A stretch of DNA of 64,000 nucleotides, taken from positions 16,762,223 through 16,826,222 of the forward strand of contig CM055102.1 in the NCBI GenBank assembly GCA_029204225.1, in the 5' to 3' direction. Position 1 is the stretch's first letter. Each line of letters begins with the position of its first letter. Both the position numbers and the translations under genes were made by a program. Below the pieces are notes generated by a model, which made no database searches, was not told the origin of the DNA, and saw only the letters and a program-made list of their open reading frames with translations. Below are positions 1-13,575 of this stretch, in pieces. Source of the stretch: Diphasiastrum complanatum (taxonomy: Eukaryota; Streptophyta; Lycopodiopsida; Lycopodiales; Lycopodiaceae).

Positions 1-351
1 TAAGTTCTACATTTCTGTTTTTGTCTGGATTGCCTTTTTAAGTTTTCTTTAGGAGCTGCACATGTTGGATGATTTGGCTATGGTTTGTCTATAGATGGCT
101 AATGACAATATTTTAGAAGCTTGGCTAGAGGGTTTGAGAGAGTTTGATTTTTGGGTTATTTTCATATTGTAGCTTAGTGCCTCTTTGTTGTTGCTGTTTA
201 TTGGACGAGTGCTATTGCGATCCAACTATCATAATCGACAACTGATTTGGAGAATGTTTCGTTGTAAAGCTGGTTTGGGCTAGATGGCATGATTCAGAAG
301 TCATATTACAAGACTCCATTTAAGGTCTAGGATGAGTCGACATCATGAACA
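1..351. other. no gene seen
   Basis: AT-rich DNA with no open frame of note and no motif that I recognise. Confidence 0.5.
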
Positions 352-627
352 CATGGAGCTTTTTAAGTACATAACTATCTAGTATTAGCTATCATCTATT
401 TTGACCGTAAAGAGGACGTTCATGGAGCATTATAAGTACATAACTATCTAATATTAGCTATCATCTATTTTGACCATAAAAAGGACATTGTAATGTATTA
501 GATAACGTTAACTGACGAAAAAAGAATGTTCATGGAGCATTATAAGTACATAACTATCTAATATTAGCTATCATCTATTTCAACCGTAAAAAGGACTTTG
601 TAATGTATTAGATAACGTTAATTGACA
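352..627. repeat. imperfect tandem repeat, three copies
   Basis: Three head-to-tail copies begin with CATGGAGC at 352, 421 and 531. The first is short (69 bp), the second is 110 bp, and the third runs to about 627. Each contains the block AAGTACATAACTATCTA and an ATTTTGACCGTAAA-like block. Copies two and three also share a 3' part with GTATTAGATAACGTTAA. No coding potential was seen. Confidence 0.85.
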
Positions 628-1518
628 TTTTTTAGCAGGTGTGGCAGAAATTGAATACAAAATTTTCTGAATTGCCAAGGATTTTCTGTTTAATTCAAGC
701 AAATGCAAGCACTGCATTGCTTTTTGCTTTCCCTTAGCTGCACACCTCTCTCATCATGCTCGCAATCTACCATATACTACACAGTTCGTTAGATTTTCTT
801 TGTTGTAAGCAAATGCAACAACATCACATGCCTTTGTGCTTTTCCTTAGCTGAACAACTTTTTGATGCTACTCGCTACACTACACAGGTTCGTTCATTAT
901 AATTGAAAGCATGGAGGATACATCGAGGATGAACCATCTGCGTGTATCCAATCTTCAACCTCTATTAGAAGACCTTTGATTACTCGGTCATCCATAAGGG
1001 AAAGCAACCATCTAATTGAGGCCCAGTAGTTTGTAAGCACTTTACATGTTTGAAAAAGAATTAAAACCAACAATGTTTCTTACAAGAGTTCATAATACAT
1101 GTACGTCAATCTCTTAGCACTAAACTGGAGTTATGGTTGCTTGTCAAGAGTGGCAAAATATTTCATGTCTCCTTATAGATCTGCAAAAGCATGTGTAAAA
1201 TGCAATTGTCTTTGTCTCCTAAAGAAGCTTCCTACAGTGTCTAGCAGAGGGTCACCATGCTATGTTGTCAAGCTGCCAATCGGATGGTGTTGGCCTCAAG
1301 CACCATTTGATACCAATATGTCTCTTTGGCCATGTCCATGCAGAAACCCTTGTTGTCAGAGGGCATGCCCCATGTATCTCTTGTGCTTTTTTTGCACACA
1401 AGAATGCGTAGTATCTCCTGTTTCCAGCAAATATCACATGCAAGCCATATTAGTGTTTTATTAAACAATGCTCAAAAATCATTTACAAACTATGAGTTAT
1501 AAATTTTTCAAGAAAAGC
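628..1518. other. no gene seen
   Basis: Non-repetitive AT-rich sequence. It contains a 121-codon open frame at 1099-1464 with no recognisable motif, cysteine-rich by chance composition. I see no supported gene here. Confidence 0.4.
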
Positions 1519-2728
1519 CTACTTGGCTGGCCCAACGCTTGATGTCGCCAAAGCTTGTAGCTTGTCCTCTCTGTCACTGCAAGCCCCTTTGTGTCCCAAG
1601 CTAAATTGAATACAATCTGAAAAAAAACCCCTCCATTAGTTGGGTTTGCTATCACTGCCAATCACTTTCCCTTGTAGACGAAAGATGTCTCAACGACCTG
1701 AGAACATAGCATTTCTAGAACTTGTCACGTTGTCAATCTCACAACTACGCAATGGACCACTTGTAACGGCATGACACTATGTACCTTGAATGCAGCTTGG
1801 TGTACTGCAAATCATACTCCTCAGAGGAGCTATCAATGGTTGACACAGTTTGATGCAACAATTATCGAATTCATGCTGGCACAAAAATCAATCAATGACA
1901 GAGAATCTAATAAGTTCATATGAGCAAACATACGAATACAAGAAATCAGCAAACTAAAAATTTGTATACCTTGAAGACTAGTTGAGACAATGCTGCCATT
2001 GGTAGATTGTACCATGGCTTATGATGTGTCTTCCTTTCAAGCATGAGTTCAGTCTCCAACCACTTCCTATCTTCGGGCAGAATGTTAACCAACAATGTTG
2101 CCTTGTCCGAAAGGCCAAATTTTTGCATCATGAATATTTCATGTGCAAGATTAGCCTCCATGTGCACTCTTGTCAATCTACAAGATTAGGCTCCACGTGC
2201 ACTCTTGTCAATCTACAACATATTTAAATGTCACATATTCGATTAACAAAACACCCTTAAAGTATTGAGAAAAAAATGTATTATACACACCTGTTAATCG
2301 CATTCAAAGCTAGCAAAAGCTCTCCCTCCTGTGACTTTGTCACCTCTAAGAATGTGCAATCCACTCGAACATGCATCGAACGCACATGAGGAAACTTTGA
2401 AAGGAAGCATACTCATTTGTTACAAGATTCCAAAAAATTACAAAAACATTGTTTGACTCCAAACAGACACTTGACACCAACGTCATGTACCTTCTTTAAT
2501 GTGAGCCATCCACTCAAATGTACCTTCTTCAAATTCTCGATTTACTCTACACCAAATAGGGCCCCATGCAGCCTCATCAAAGTAGGTAACCTCATGCTCT
2601 AACTCCCAATACCTGGGTACAGATACCATGAATTTGCCTTGCTCAAGCATATAGCCACATGTCCTGAAGTGATAGCCCATATTTGAAACGATTTCATTCA
2701 CCATGCATATGGCCTCATTCACAACACC
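1519..2728 (-). pseudogene. five-exon gene remnant of unknown family
   Basis: I do not recognise this protein. Five minus-strand exons join in one frame with matching phases: about 2728-2491, 2411-2291, 2177-1970, 1875-1785 and 1616-1519 (stop TAG 1521-1519). The donors are GTACAT, GTGTGT, GTATAC and GTACAT, and every acceptor ends in AG; the last follows a run of T. Introns are 79, 113, 94 and 168 bp. Phase bookkeeping is exact: exon 2 is 121 bp (2+117+2) and exon 5 is 98 bp (2+96). The joined protein is about 245 residues, has many Trp, Met and Leu, and ends in SSVGPAK. No start codon or upstream exon is visible beyond about 2730, where a short GGATCGGATT-type repeat begins, so the 5' part seems lost. 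It could be a truncated host gene or a transposon gene. The consistent splicing makes coding origin likely; the function is unknown. Confidence 0.6.
2146..2215. repeat. 35-bp tandem duplication at a splice acceptor
   Basis: Two adjacent 35-bp units, 2146-2180 and 2181-2215, differ at only two positions. Each contains the acceptor sequence (TTGTAG on the minus strand) of the middle exon of the 1519-2728 gene. The acceptor is therefore present twice, and use of the distal one would shift the frame by 35 nt. Confidence 0.85.
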
Positions 2729-3118
2729 TTGAATCGAATCGGATCGAGATGGAAAATATTCGGGCGTCTTCGACCCTGGATCGGATTAGGTTTGATAAAT
2801 CCGGATGTCTTCAACCCTGGATTGGATCGGATTAGTCTAATAAATTCGACCCTTTGTATAAATCTGAACCTTAGTTAATTTTTTTGATACTCTTAACTAT
2901 AAAAAATCTAATCCACTTACCATTAAATAACGACCGCCTTTTGTGGAATTGTAAGTAGATTTTTTTAGGGCTTTAATGCATTGTTCATCTGATATGCATC
3001 TTGTGTAACAATGTACAAGTAATAATTTACAACAATGTTCAGTGACTATGTAGGCTTGTGTAGAATTAGTTAGTTGTAGTTTTTCGATTATCTAGCTATC
3101 AACGATTTCAATTGAAGG
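2729..3118. other. non-coding, short direct repeat
   Basis: Contains a direct repeat of about 29 bp (2762-2790 and 2802-2836, core TCTTCRACCCTGGAT). Otherwise AT-rich with no gene seen. Confidence 0.5.
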
Positions 3119-4580
<1,462 letters not shown>

Positions 4581-4603
4581 GAAAGCTCTCAATGAGAGCT
4601 TTC
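4581..4603. repeat. perfect short palindrome
   Basis: GAAAGCTCTC, AAT, GAGAGCTTTC: 10-bp perfect arms around a 3-bp loop. Function unknown. Confidence 0.9.
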
Positions 4604-4633
4604 CAACAACTCCCTACATGATCCAATTTCAAG

Positions 4634-4762
4634 CTACAAAAGGAAGGATGATGAAAGCAAAGATGTTTTGATTATAAATTAAAAAGCTTTTTTAAAACAA
4701 TGTAGACCCTTCTAATTTATAATCAAAACATCTTTCCTTTCATCATCCCTTCTTTTGTTTGC
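4634..4762. repeat. near-perfect inverted repeat with 49-bp arms
   Basis: The left arm (about 4634-4682) and right arm (about 4713-4762) are inverted copies matching at roughly 45 of 49 positions, with a core of 20 identical bases (GATGTTTTGATTATAAATTA). The loop is about 30 bp. It could be a MITE core, a fold-back element or a small-RNA hairpin. Confidence 0.85.
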
Positions 4763-4980
4763 ATGAATTGTGAAGGTCTTAGGAGTCACATAATCAATAG
4801 AATATACATACCAACACCCCAAATTTTTGAGGACTTTCATTATTTGGTTTAGGATATAGTTTTAGTGTAGGTTCCCAACTTGAAGGGTAAAGCTTGAAGG
4901 ATAAGCCCGTAATCTAGGAATAGCTAGCATAAATGGTATTTCCCTACTTTAAAAAGTTGCTCAATGAGATTTTATTAGCA

Positions 4981-5270
4981 TAATGCCCTACCTCAAGGCA
5001 ACTTCTCAAGGTTTTCTTGATATTATACTCTTAGGAATGAAGATTAAATACCTCAGGCGTAATGCCCTACCTTGAGCAATTTCCCAAGGTGTCTGTGATA
5101 CTTTAATACTCTTAGGAATCAAGATTTAGTAGCTAGGGAAACCTTCCTATGTGGGGTGTAATGCTCGTTGTATTGAGAAAGTTGCTTAAGCTTTTATAGT
5201 GATAATGCCCTACATCAAGCAAGCAACCTCCCAAGGTGTTTGTGATATTAGGAATGATACTAGTACTCCT
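4981..5270. repeat. degenerate direct repeats
   Basis: Blocks starting TAATGCCCTAC recur at 4981, 5060 and 5203. Each is followed by a CCAAGGTGT(T/C)TGTGATA-like block and then TTAGGAAT. The spacing is irregular (79 and 143 bp). No coding potential. Confidence 0.7.
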
Positions 5271-7200
5271 ATAGTTACCTTTTATGTGAAAGGACAACTT
5301 GTTCACGAAGTCATGACAAACTTCCAAGTTTCCACACCTAGATTTGTGGATAAGGAAGCTAAAGACTATAATGATATTGATTTGATTAGATTCTAGAATG
5401 AGATGGCAGATGTTGAATCTCATAATGCCAAGAAAAGGTCAAAACATGAGACGCTTAAGGATTGAGAGATGGTCACACTCAGTTGTCTTTGTTGGGTTCA
5501 TGTTTCTAGCTGGCATATAATTGTCAAAATCGCTAAGATATTAAACCAATGACATCTCACCATCAGTTTCATTACATTTAGTGATGAGTGGATTGGAGAT
5601 GGAAGTATATAGCATTGTAGATACATTGCATTGGAGCTAGATTGCATTGGGTAGCAAATCTAAGGGGGTTCAAATCTTGCAAGGACATGCATGCCAACCT
5701 TTTAGATGGAGGGTTTATTTTGATTTTAAATTTCAATGGACATGTATATTTCAAGGTTGCCTTTGAATTTGAGAATTAAGAGGATTTGGACTTTATATTT
5801 GTTGTATTTAAAGACGAAAAGTTTTAGAATTTTGAACTTGTAGAGATTTGAGTTTTCAAATATGCCTTTCAAATTGATGGGTACCCTTTAGGTTTGAATT
5901 TCAATCAACACTTTGTTGATTTCTTGCTTTTATTTGACTGGAAAATATGCCTTTGACATGCATTGCAACTTGAAAATTCCAAGCTTGGCCTATAAAAGAA
6001 GAAGCTATCACAAGACACTTGAGAGCCACAAACATCCATGAAGTAGCACAAAAGCCAAAAAGAAGCCTCAATTTTTTCTCCCTTGTAGCAAGTTTTGTCG
6101 TTGGAGTCTTGATGGCATTTGTCAAGGTGGGGCTTAAATCTCCAATCTTGCAAATATTCCAATAACAAAGCACATAAGCCATGGCCCATGACTTGAGTCT
6201 TGGACTCACTTGTCATCCACCTAAGTTTGCGGAGCAACGTATTTCCAAAAATATAGATTGGGTCCCTCCCCCATCCAACAAAAGTTGAAGGATAAAAATT
6301 ATGCATAGCTAATGTAGGGGTCAATGCTCTCCACGATCATTAGATGAGGAAGGGACCTAGCCTATAGCCTTAGCTGAGGTTAGAAATATACTTATTCTAA
6401 GTCTTCTCCCTGGATCCTTTCACTATTGGAGCAAGTGGTCTTGCTTTATTTTTTACTTTTTCTCCCATTTATCAACAGGGCTTATTTTTTCTCTTTTCAA
6501 ACTCCAAGTTGCATCAATTTCCTGTTAAAATTTGCTATGAAAACCTAAACCCTTGTTTTTTTTTTATGATTATCTCTTGCTACTTGATTATATTTGAAAT
6601 TGACCGGTTCATTGATGAATTTTGTTGATTTTTTGTGAGCAATATTTGTTTGGTAGATGCTAAGGGCTTGCCATGTTTAGCAATCCTCCAATGTGCCATG
6701 TGACAGATGTTATTTTAAACTGTCATTCACAACATGAATATGATTGGTATTAGAAAAATTTGCAACCTATATATTTGCATCTCAATGTGGATTAATGCTT
6801 AAATTCTACTTTTTCAAATTCTAATTTTTTTGATATATTGAGGAATTTATATTCTAGTGACCTTTTAATTGGGCTAAATTTGGACAAAAACTTCTTTAAT
6901 GTCGTTAGCTCAAAGTCATAATCAAGTGAGCATTCAAACTAGGTAGAACGCTAGAATTTTTCCCAAGTGTAAAGGGTTTGCAGCCCACCCTCCCCCCGTT
7001 TTCTATTCAATGGTTGAAGTCCTTTTGTTAGGCACACAAGTTGACTTTTCATGGCTTGTAATATGTGCATTGTATTTTCTTCATGGTTGTAAATTGCTCC
7101 CTTATGAATTTTTTCAACTCATATTATTCCAGTCATGTTGCTTTCTTTACTCAAAATATGCCACTAGCCTCCCGTTGGCTTTTATGGAAGGGCATCAGAT
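5271..7200. other. no gene seen; one TATA-like site
   Basis: AT-rich DNA with only short unsupported frames. A TATAAAAG box at 5991-5998 is followed about 30 bp downstream by purine-rich sequence, in the style of an LTR promoter, but I could not define LTR ends. Confidence 0.4.
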
Positions 7201-8440
7201 TTTATAAAGGTGGGGTGGATGTTGTAAAGCTACCTTTACAAGCTTTACTTCCGGCACCACTGGCGCCAGCAGCGTCGCTGCTGCTCCTGGCGCCACTGTG
7301 ACCAAAATCCAACCGGCGCCAAGTTCCTATGGTTGAAAATCTTTGATCGGTTCTAGCGAAGTCTAGAGAGCTCGGATCGATGTGCAATCACCTCACACGA
7401 TCTAGGCATGATTAAAGGAAGCCTAGGGATCAATAAATTCTAAAGAGAGAAAATGACTTTCTAGAGAGAGAAAACTTTGCTTTACCAGCCTGGGTAGAGT
7501 ACTTGGTATGAGGGGAGGTGGCAAATCCCACCAATACTATAGGGGAGTGCGGGTTGCGACTCAGGGCGAGCTCCAACCAAGTCTCAGCCTCCCTTGTTGG
7601 AATGTTGTCCTGGCGCCCGCCTTGGCATGCCAGCGCCCCCCGGAGACTAGGGTCGGTCACACACTTGAAATGTAACCTTCTCAGATTTATTAATAAAGTG
7701 GGATTTTTCTCAAACTGACTCTGATTACCTTCTGGGTTTCAGTGTTTTATAAAAGCGCCAGTTGTAAGGTCGCTTCAAACTTTTTGATCTAGCACATAGC
7801 TGAGGGTCGTCTCTCGGGATGCCAACAGTATGCCATTGGGACCATTTGGCCCATGGCGCCAGTGGTATGCTGTCGGGACCATTCGGTCTAGGAATTGGTT
7901 GTCTTCATATTTGTCGTAGCTTGTGATTCTGAGTGTTTCTTGCATGAACGTGAATGGGTTAAGCTCTTGGGGAACGGGCTCTAACCTGTCGGCTGAATTG
8001 GATGGCTTGCTTGCGTGGAAGTTACCTGTTTATGGTTGTCCAGTCTAGCGTGTCGCCAGGTTGGCTTCCAATGCTCGTGACGAATCTTTCAGTTGGTTAA
8101 TCTGATGTAAGTCAGACTGCTTGCTTGGAATGGATGTTACTCGTTTGTAACGAAGCTTCGAGTTGGTTAAGTTTGATGTAAGTCGGGCGACTTGCCTGGA
8201 GGGAAGTCACCCACATCGAGACCCCCGATCTGGCATGGCGCCAGGTTGGATCTCAATGTTGGTTTCGGAACTTCAAGTTGGTTAAGTCTGATCATTGTTG
8301 GTGAGTTGGCTATGTGTATGTCAAGTCGGTTTGGACGGCAAGAGTTGAAGGCTGGGAAGCTAAGTCGTGGTTCCCGGCTCCCTTTGGGATGCATGCGCTA
8401 CAAGTGGAGACAAACAATCTCTCACATTGAAATCCATTGA
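7201..8440. other. GC-richer stretch, possible LTR remnant
   Basis: Base composition changes here: several GGCGCCA blocks, and a polyadenylation-type AATAAA at 7692-7697. Segments with the core GAGTTGGTTAAGTTTGATGT recur at about 8089, 8159 and 8274 (spacing 70 and 115 bp), often with GGCGCCAGGTTGG nearby. No open frame looks real. Probably decayed LTR or leader sequence. Confidence 0.4.
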
Positions 8441-9515
8441 AATTTTTGCATCTAGAAAGCATCTTCTTATAGTTAGAAACAAAATGTAGTTAATATAACA
8501 TGGCATGCCATGTGCTACATTATTGGTGAACCATGGATAGAATGAAACTCACAAAAGTTGCAAAAAATTTACTCGCAAATTGTCAAAACCCGATGCATCT
8601 TAATAGCAATTGGAATCAAGAATTGATTGCAGAAACTCTACAGATTCATGACCCTCTTGTGCCTAGAATTTTACTTTTTTTAATCTTACTATTATTAATT
8701 TCTTGTTTAGTAGTTTCATAGCATTCTATTATAGTTTGTTTTGGTTGTGAGGAGTATGTAGAAGTGAGAAGTTGCCCTTAAAGAAAAAATTTAAAAGAAT
8801 ATTTTGAAAACAAATATGTTTTATCATCCTAGTATCACTACAAGAGAGAAACAATAGTTTATTTATTGTTGGTTATATCTTGTGTTCCTTATGTTGGTGG
8901 CTTCTTTAAAAATTTTGTCTTTTTTACAGTTTTAAGAACAACAAATCAAATATGAAATTATTGGTTGGCTGTAACAATTTAACGATTTCTTTTAGAGGAA
9001 TAATCATTCATGGTACTAAAATATATGATTAACTACATATGGAAGAGCAACATAGAAGTACTTTATTATCTATTGCATATGAGAGAATCAGGATTTTTGA
9101 GAAAAGTTCAAAAATTTCAATGAGCTAAAAACCTTTCAAATAAAGTCATATTCTACATGCAGCTTGTATTCAAAAAGTAAGATTGTCCATCTAAATATAT
9201 AAATGAACTAGATGCTAATGGTGCTTGTGCTTTCTCCACTCCTACTACATTAATGGGGATAATTTCATTGTGGAAATTGCATAAGCATGTAGGTTATTTA
9301 TTTATTTATTACAATAGCAACCATCATTTTTATGTGTAATATGTAAGGCTTCACATTGCAAAATAAAGCCAAGCCAACAAGGAGCACAAGACTCCAAACG
9401 TCTACTTGCTTTAGCAATCGAGATTTGAGCATGCACCTATTTGGGCACAATTTCAACTACTATCCAACTATGAAGAACAAGCATGTATGTTTTATTCACA
9501 CATAGTACTGGCATG

Positions 9516-9517
<2 letters not shown>
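8441..9517. other. no gene seen
   Basis: AT-rich sequence. Nothing recognised. Confidence 0.5.

Positions 9518-9602
<85 letters not shown>
9518..9602. repeat. (CT)n microsatellite, 85 bp
   Basis: Pure CT run, the only array of this family with CT rather than GA on the plus strand. Confidence 0.97.
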
Positions 9603-9603
<1 letters not shown>

Positions 9604-9923
9604 ATTGGCTAGGGCCTTGGCATTAAAAGAAATAGGTTTTTTTCTTGAGTCTTGCTCACCTACAGATTTCAACTATAAGGTAGAAAGGCTAGAGAGCATA
9701 GGAGGATCATTCAACTTTGTAACTTTCCCTAGTTGGGGGCCAACTTGAGGGTTCAAGAATCCCCACTTGATGGCATTGTAATTGTGGAAGTAAAACATGG
9801 CCAAAAAAGTATCAAAAACTTCCAAACCGTGCAAGGCAATGACACAATCAGGTGATGAATGCTCGTGCATCCATCCATATAGATACACCCATCTCATCCT
9901 CGTGCATTAAAGCTATAGATCAT
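9603..9923. other. no gene seen
   Basis: A 74-codon minus-strand frame (9673-9897) shows no motif. Confidence 0.4.
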
Positions 9924-10992
9924 CATCAAGCATGCTCAAGTCTCCACTAGGTTATGGTGTCCCATACCACCATATCCTACTTTTAGCCCTCGTATACTAC
10001 ATCATGAGGAGAAGATATCGTCCTAACCACATGCGAAAAGAGCTCTCCACTTTAAAGATGAGAATGAATACCAAACTCATAGAGATCCACCTCTATACAC
10101 ATAGTAGAAGTGGGATCACCTCTGCCAATATGTGGCATGTCCAAAACATCGACACATGTTATTTGCGTGCACTGCAATTGACACGTGACACCTTAATGAT
10201 CTATAGCTCCAAACTAACATTACATCTCATATAACGAGACCATCACCTTAGATATGTCATTATGTGTTGTTATGATTGCATATGTTCTCTCCTCGTTTAA
10301 GAGCCTCCTCCTAAAGGGTGCATACTAGAGAAATTCACTCTTAAATAATCTTTTCTCTACCAAGTGTTCTCATTATCTGATTTCTCTTTCCAACTAAACA
10401 TATATTCAGAAACACACAGTTTCTCAATTGGTGTCAGCATGTAGACAATCTTCTTTGGTATTGGTGGTACAAAGGTTGTCAAACTCTCCAACCGAGCTAG
10501 TTTGCCTTATGAAATCAGGTCACTTTCTCTACGATTTTTTCAAATGGCTTATGTGGAATACATAATGAATACATCTAGTTGAAAAGCGACCCGATTGATT
10601 TTTTTTTACAACCTTGTAAGGTTTGCTATTTTCTGGAGATAGCTCATGGCATTTTCTAATTTGAAGTAACTTATAGCTTGAGTGATTATAATGCTTTCTT
10701 TGGCCACTTGTAACATTTACCTTAAGACCTTTGCTGTTGACGAAAACTAACGAATGTGGTTGAAAGTCGTATACGTCAATATAAAAGGACTTAAGTGGTA
10801 GAATGCTTCGCACTATTGCAAGTAAACTCAACAATTAGGCACTTTTTCCAATTAGACTCTCACTTTGATACCAAATGTTAGAAACACCTCGTGTATTGGA
10901 GCTCTAGAACACCATCAAGCATGCTCATATCTCCACTAGGCTATGACGTCCCGTACCATCACATCATACTTTCAATCCTTGCATACCTACAT
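9924..10992 (-). mobile_element. possible small LTR element (direct repeats plus primer-site relic)
   Basis: About 80 bp at 9924-10003 recurs in direct orientation at 10913-10992 (shared core CATCAAGCATGCTCA, then TCTCCACTAGG). Just inside the right copy, 10863-10874 reads on the minus strand as TTGGTATCAAAG, one base from the tRNA-iMet primer-binding site TGGTATCAGAG. Two direct repeats with a primer-site relic suggest a minus-strand, roughly 1-kb TRIM-like or internally deleted LTR element. LTR ends and a target duplication were not found. Confidence 0.35.
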
Positions 10993-11003
10993 ATGGGGGA
11001 GGT

Positions 11004-12375
11004 TGTAAAGATATTCTTAATAGGCCGTGGTCAACCATTATCAATGTTGGAAGAGAATGCTTGATGAAGCAAGGAATATTGTTGGGGAATAGTCTCCTCT
11101 CTTTGTCTCTCTCAAATAACTTTGCTGGACTTTCAAATCACTTAGCGCTTTTCACTCGGCCATTTTAAACTCAATACTCTCACCCCTTTTGAAGTGAAAG
11201 TTCTTTTTTTTTTTCAAATTGGTTATTATTAATTTCTTATCACTTGCAAAAAATCATCCCCTTAGTCTTTACCCCACGTGCAACTGAGGCTTCATGAATT
11301 TTGAAGCTTTATATCCTGTAGATGTTCACCATCACATCATGTTTAATAAAAAAAATGTTTAGCCTGTGATTAGATGCACGTTACACAAATTAGGTTATGT
11401 ATCTGAAAAGTTTCCATTGAATATTGTGAACTAAAACACAAATAGATTCCATGGTGTAAAAGTCTAGTCCACTCTTTACATGCACACTAAGCTAAAAAAG
11501 TTGAGAGTCAAACAATTCAATAGACCTCTAAAACCCATAAAGGTTTATTTATTGATACTAAAATATTGTGATTGAATCAATTACATCATAGACAATCATA
11601 CTAAAAGGAGTTTATTGCATAAGTTAATGTGCTTGGTTTCCCTTTATTTTCACCTCGGGAACATTCATATATAGAAAAGAAAAGGAAATCTATCTATTAA
11701 ACTACATTGTGATAAAGCCTAAGTGAGAAGATAAATTCAGTCTACATGACATAATTGCCCCATGCACGTGATTTAGTAGGCTTTTATTGGCTCTTACTTA
11801 GCATACCAAGATCCTTTGAGTATGTTACTTTCATCAGCTATTGAGAAAATTTGATTCAAAGTTGTGATGATTGACAAGGAAAATTGCATTTTGGAGAACA
11901 TTATCTTAAATTTAGTGATAATATCAATGGGAGGAGGTTGTCGACGTAACCTCCTCCTGTTAATGTCAACAACAAGCAGGTTGTAACTTAACCTACTTGT
12001 GGCCCCAAAAAAATAAAATTCAAATTTCCACTACATTATGAAACCAATCAGTCTCACACGGAACTTGACTCCCGAGTGGAACCGGCTCATTTCTTTCGAT
12101 TCCACATTACAATAAGCTACAAAGCTTGGGGGCTAGGCAGTACGATGGCTGGAATGTTCACAAGCTTGCTAACGCATGAAACAAGTTTTTGATAAATGGT
12201 TATGAGAAAGTTGCCACCATCTTTGGAGTTTCATAGTCGAGCCCTGGGTGGGGCTCATGGTGAGTGGTGGTGAAACCTATAAAGTCTATTTAGGGGACAC
12301 TGGTTTATGCTAAACTTAGTTAGTGACCACTTTCTTATAAACCGAAGAGTATCAAAAACCTATTCACAAATGACA
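11004..12375. other. no gene seen; small inverted repeat
   Basis: AT-rich. At 11930-11957, GGAGGAGGTT and AACCTCCTCC form 10-bp inverted arms around GTCGACGT. Confidence 0.5.
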
Positions 12376-12536
12376 CGTGTAAAAAAAAGAGTTGGAGAAA
12401 AAAATTTGCATGAGAATTTTGTATTATGGAAGGAGCTGGGCAGAGGCCATTCTGCCCGATAAGGATTTCCAGAATTTTTTAGGCTCGGCCCGTGTAAAAA
12501 AAGAGTCGGAGAAAAAAATTTGCCTGAGAATTTTGT
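12376..12536. repeat. 46-bp direct repeat, 115 bp apart
   Basis: 12376-12422 and 12491-12536 share CGTGTAAAAAAA, AGAGTYGGAGAAAAAAATTT and GAGAATTTTGT with few differences. The intervening sequence is unique. Confidence 0.8.
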
Positions 12537-12894
12537 GTGATTGTGTGTTGCCGAGGATTTTACATTTGTTTTGGCCCTAGGACAAGGGCCCTTGAAGGAA
12601 GGGTAATGCCCTCCAAGGAGGACTTGATCCCTCTCATACTTTAGTTTTGTTTTTTTCTTTGACATGACTCTCTAAGTTCTTTGAATGTTCGTTCCTAAGT
12701 CTTTTGTTTGTGCATGCTGCGGCCATGCATATGATCCTACATTGGATTTCTTCGCCATTTCTCATCTCCATCGCGTCGCCCATCTCATCTGCATATCTTC
12801 ACCAATCGCGTAGCCAGCTACATTTACATAATGCGTCAGAAAAGCATCAGTAGTGGGTTGATCATGTTTCTTCTTCAACGCAGAAACATCAGCT

Positions 12895-12972
12895 GCTGCA
12901 GTCCACAGTGATGATGCTATACATATAGTATATGCTGCAGTCCACAGTGACGATGCTATACATATAGTATAT
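12895..12972. repeat. 39-bp tandem duplication upstream of the GRAS gene
   Basis: 12895-12933 and 12934-12972 are head-to-tail and differ at one base (GTGATGATG versus GTGACGATG). Each ends in CTATACATATAGTATAT, itself palindromic (ATACATATAGTAT-like), so each unit can form a small hairpin. It lies about 600 bp upstream of the NSP1-like start codon. Confidence 0.9.
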
Positions 12973-12999
12973 ATGTTTTGTAAACAATACTTTTCTTTC

Positions 13000-13575
13000 T
13001 ATCTCTGTGCTTTAATTTCTGTCAGGATTCGAGGCAACGCTGCCCAGCAGCTTCAATATGCCTCAAAAATGTTGCTGCGGTTTTTCCTGAAGGCCTGTGT
13101 TTCTTTTCTTGCATTTTTTCTAGTCGTTGCAGATTCGCGGGGTGAAATCTGTAATCTGACAGGAGAAGTCTGTCATATGTTGTAGAAATTTGTCATCTGT
13201 CTTATTTCTGGTGAAAAAATTGTCATATTTCTGCTAGATTTTATTCCGCTTCTATTCAAGCTGCGGTAATTTACAGTTTGCAGCTCCAGTATCTTTGGGA
13301 TCTTGCAGGTTAGATAATTTCGTTCCGTTTTTGCGTGAAAATCTCGCTTGTTTACAGGTTCCGGAACTGTCATCTGTAAGTAGCTGCTTAGATTAGGAAT
13401 CTGTTCCTTTGAAGACTTAAAAACAGCTAGTCCTGAGGTACAGGAAAGGGGAGGTGAACACTACAGATTTTACTGCGTATTCTGCTACGATTTTCAAGGT
13501 TTGTTCGCATGCGTTCGTACAGAAGGTGAAGCGTTAAATTAGTTGAGAACGTGAATCTTTGACTTTCTGTAAGCA
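13000..13575 (+). promoter_or_regulatory. upstream region / probable 5'UTR of the GRAS gene
   Basis: No convincing gene lies between the 39-bp duplication and the GRAS start. Pyrimidine-rich stretches and CTGTAAG-like sites (for example near 13376) suggest a transcribed 5' leader, possibly with an intron. The TATA box and transcription start were not identified. Confidence 0.35.
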
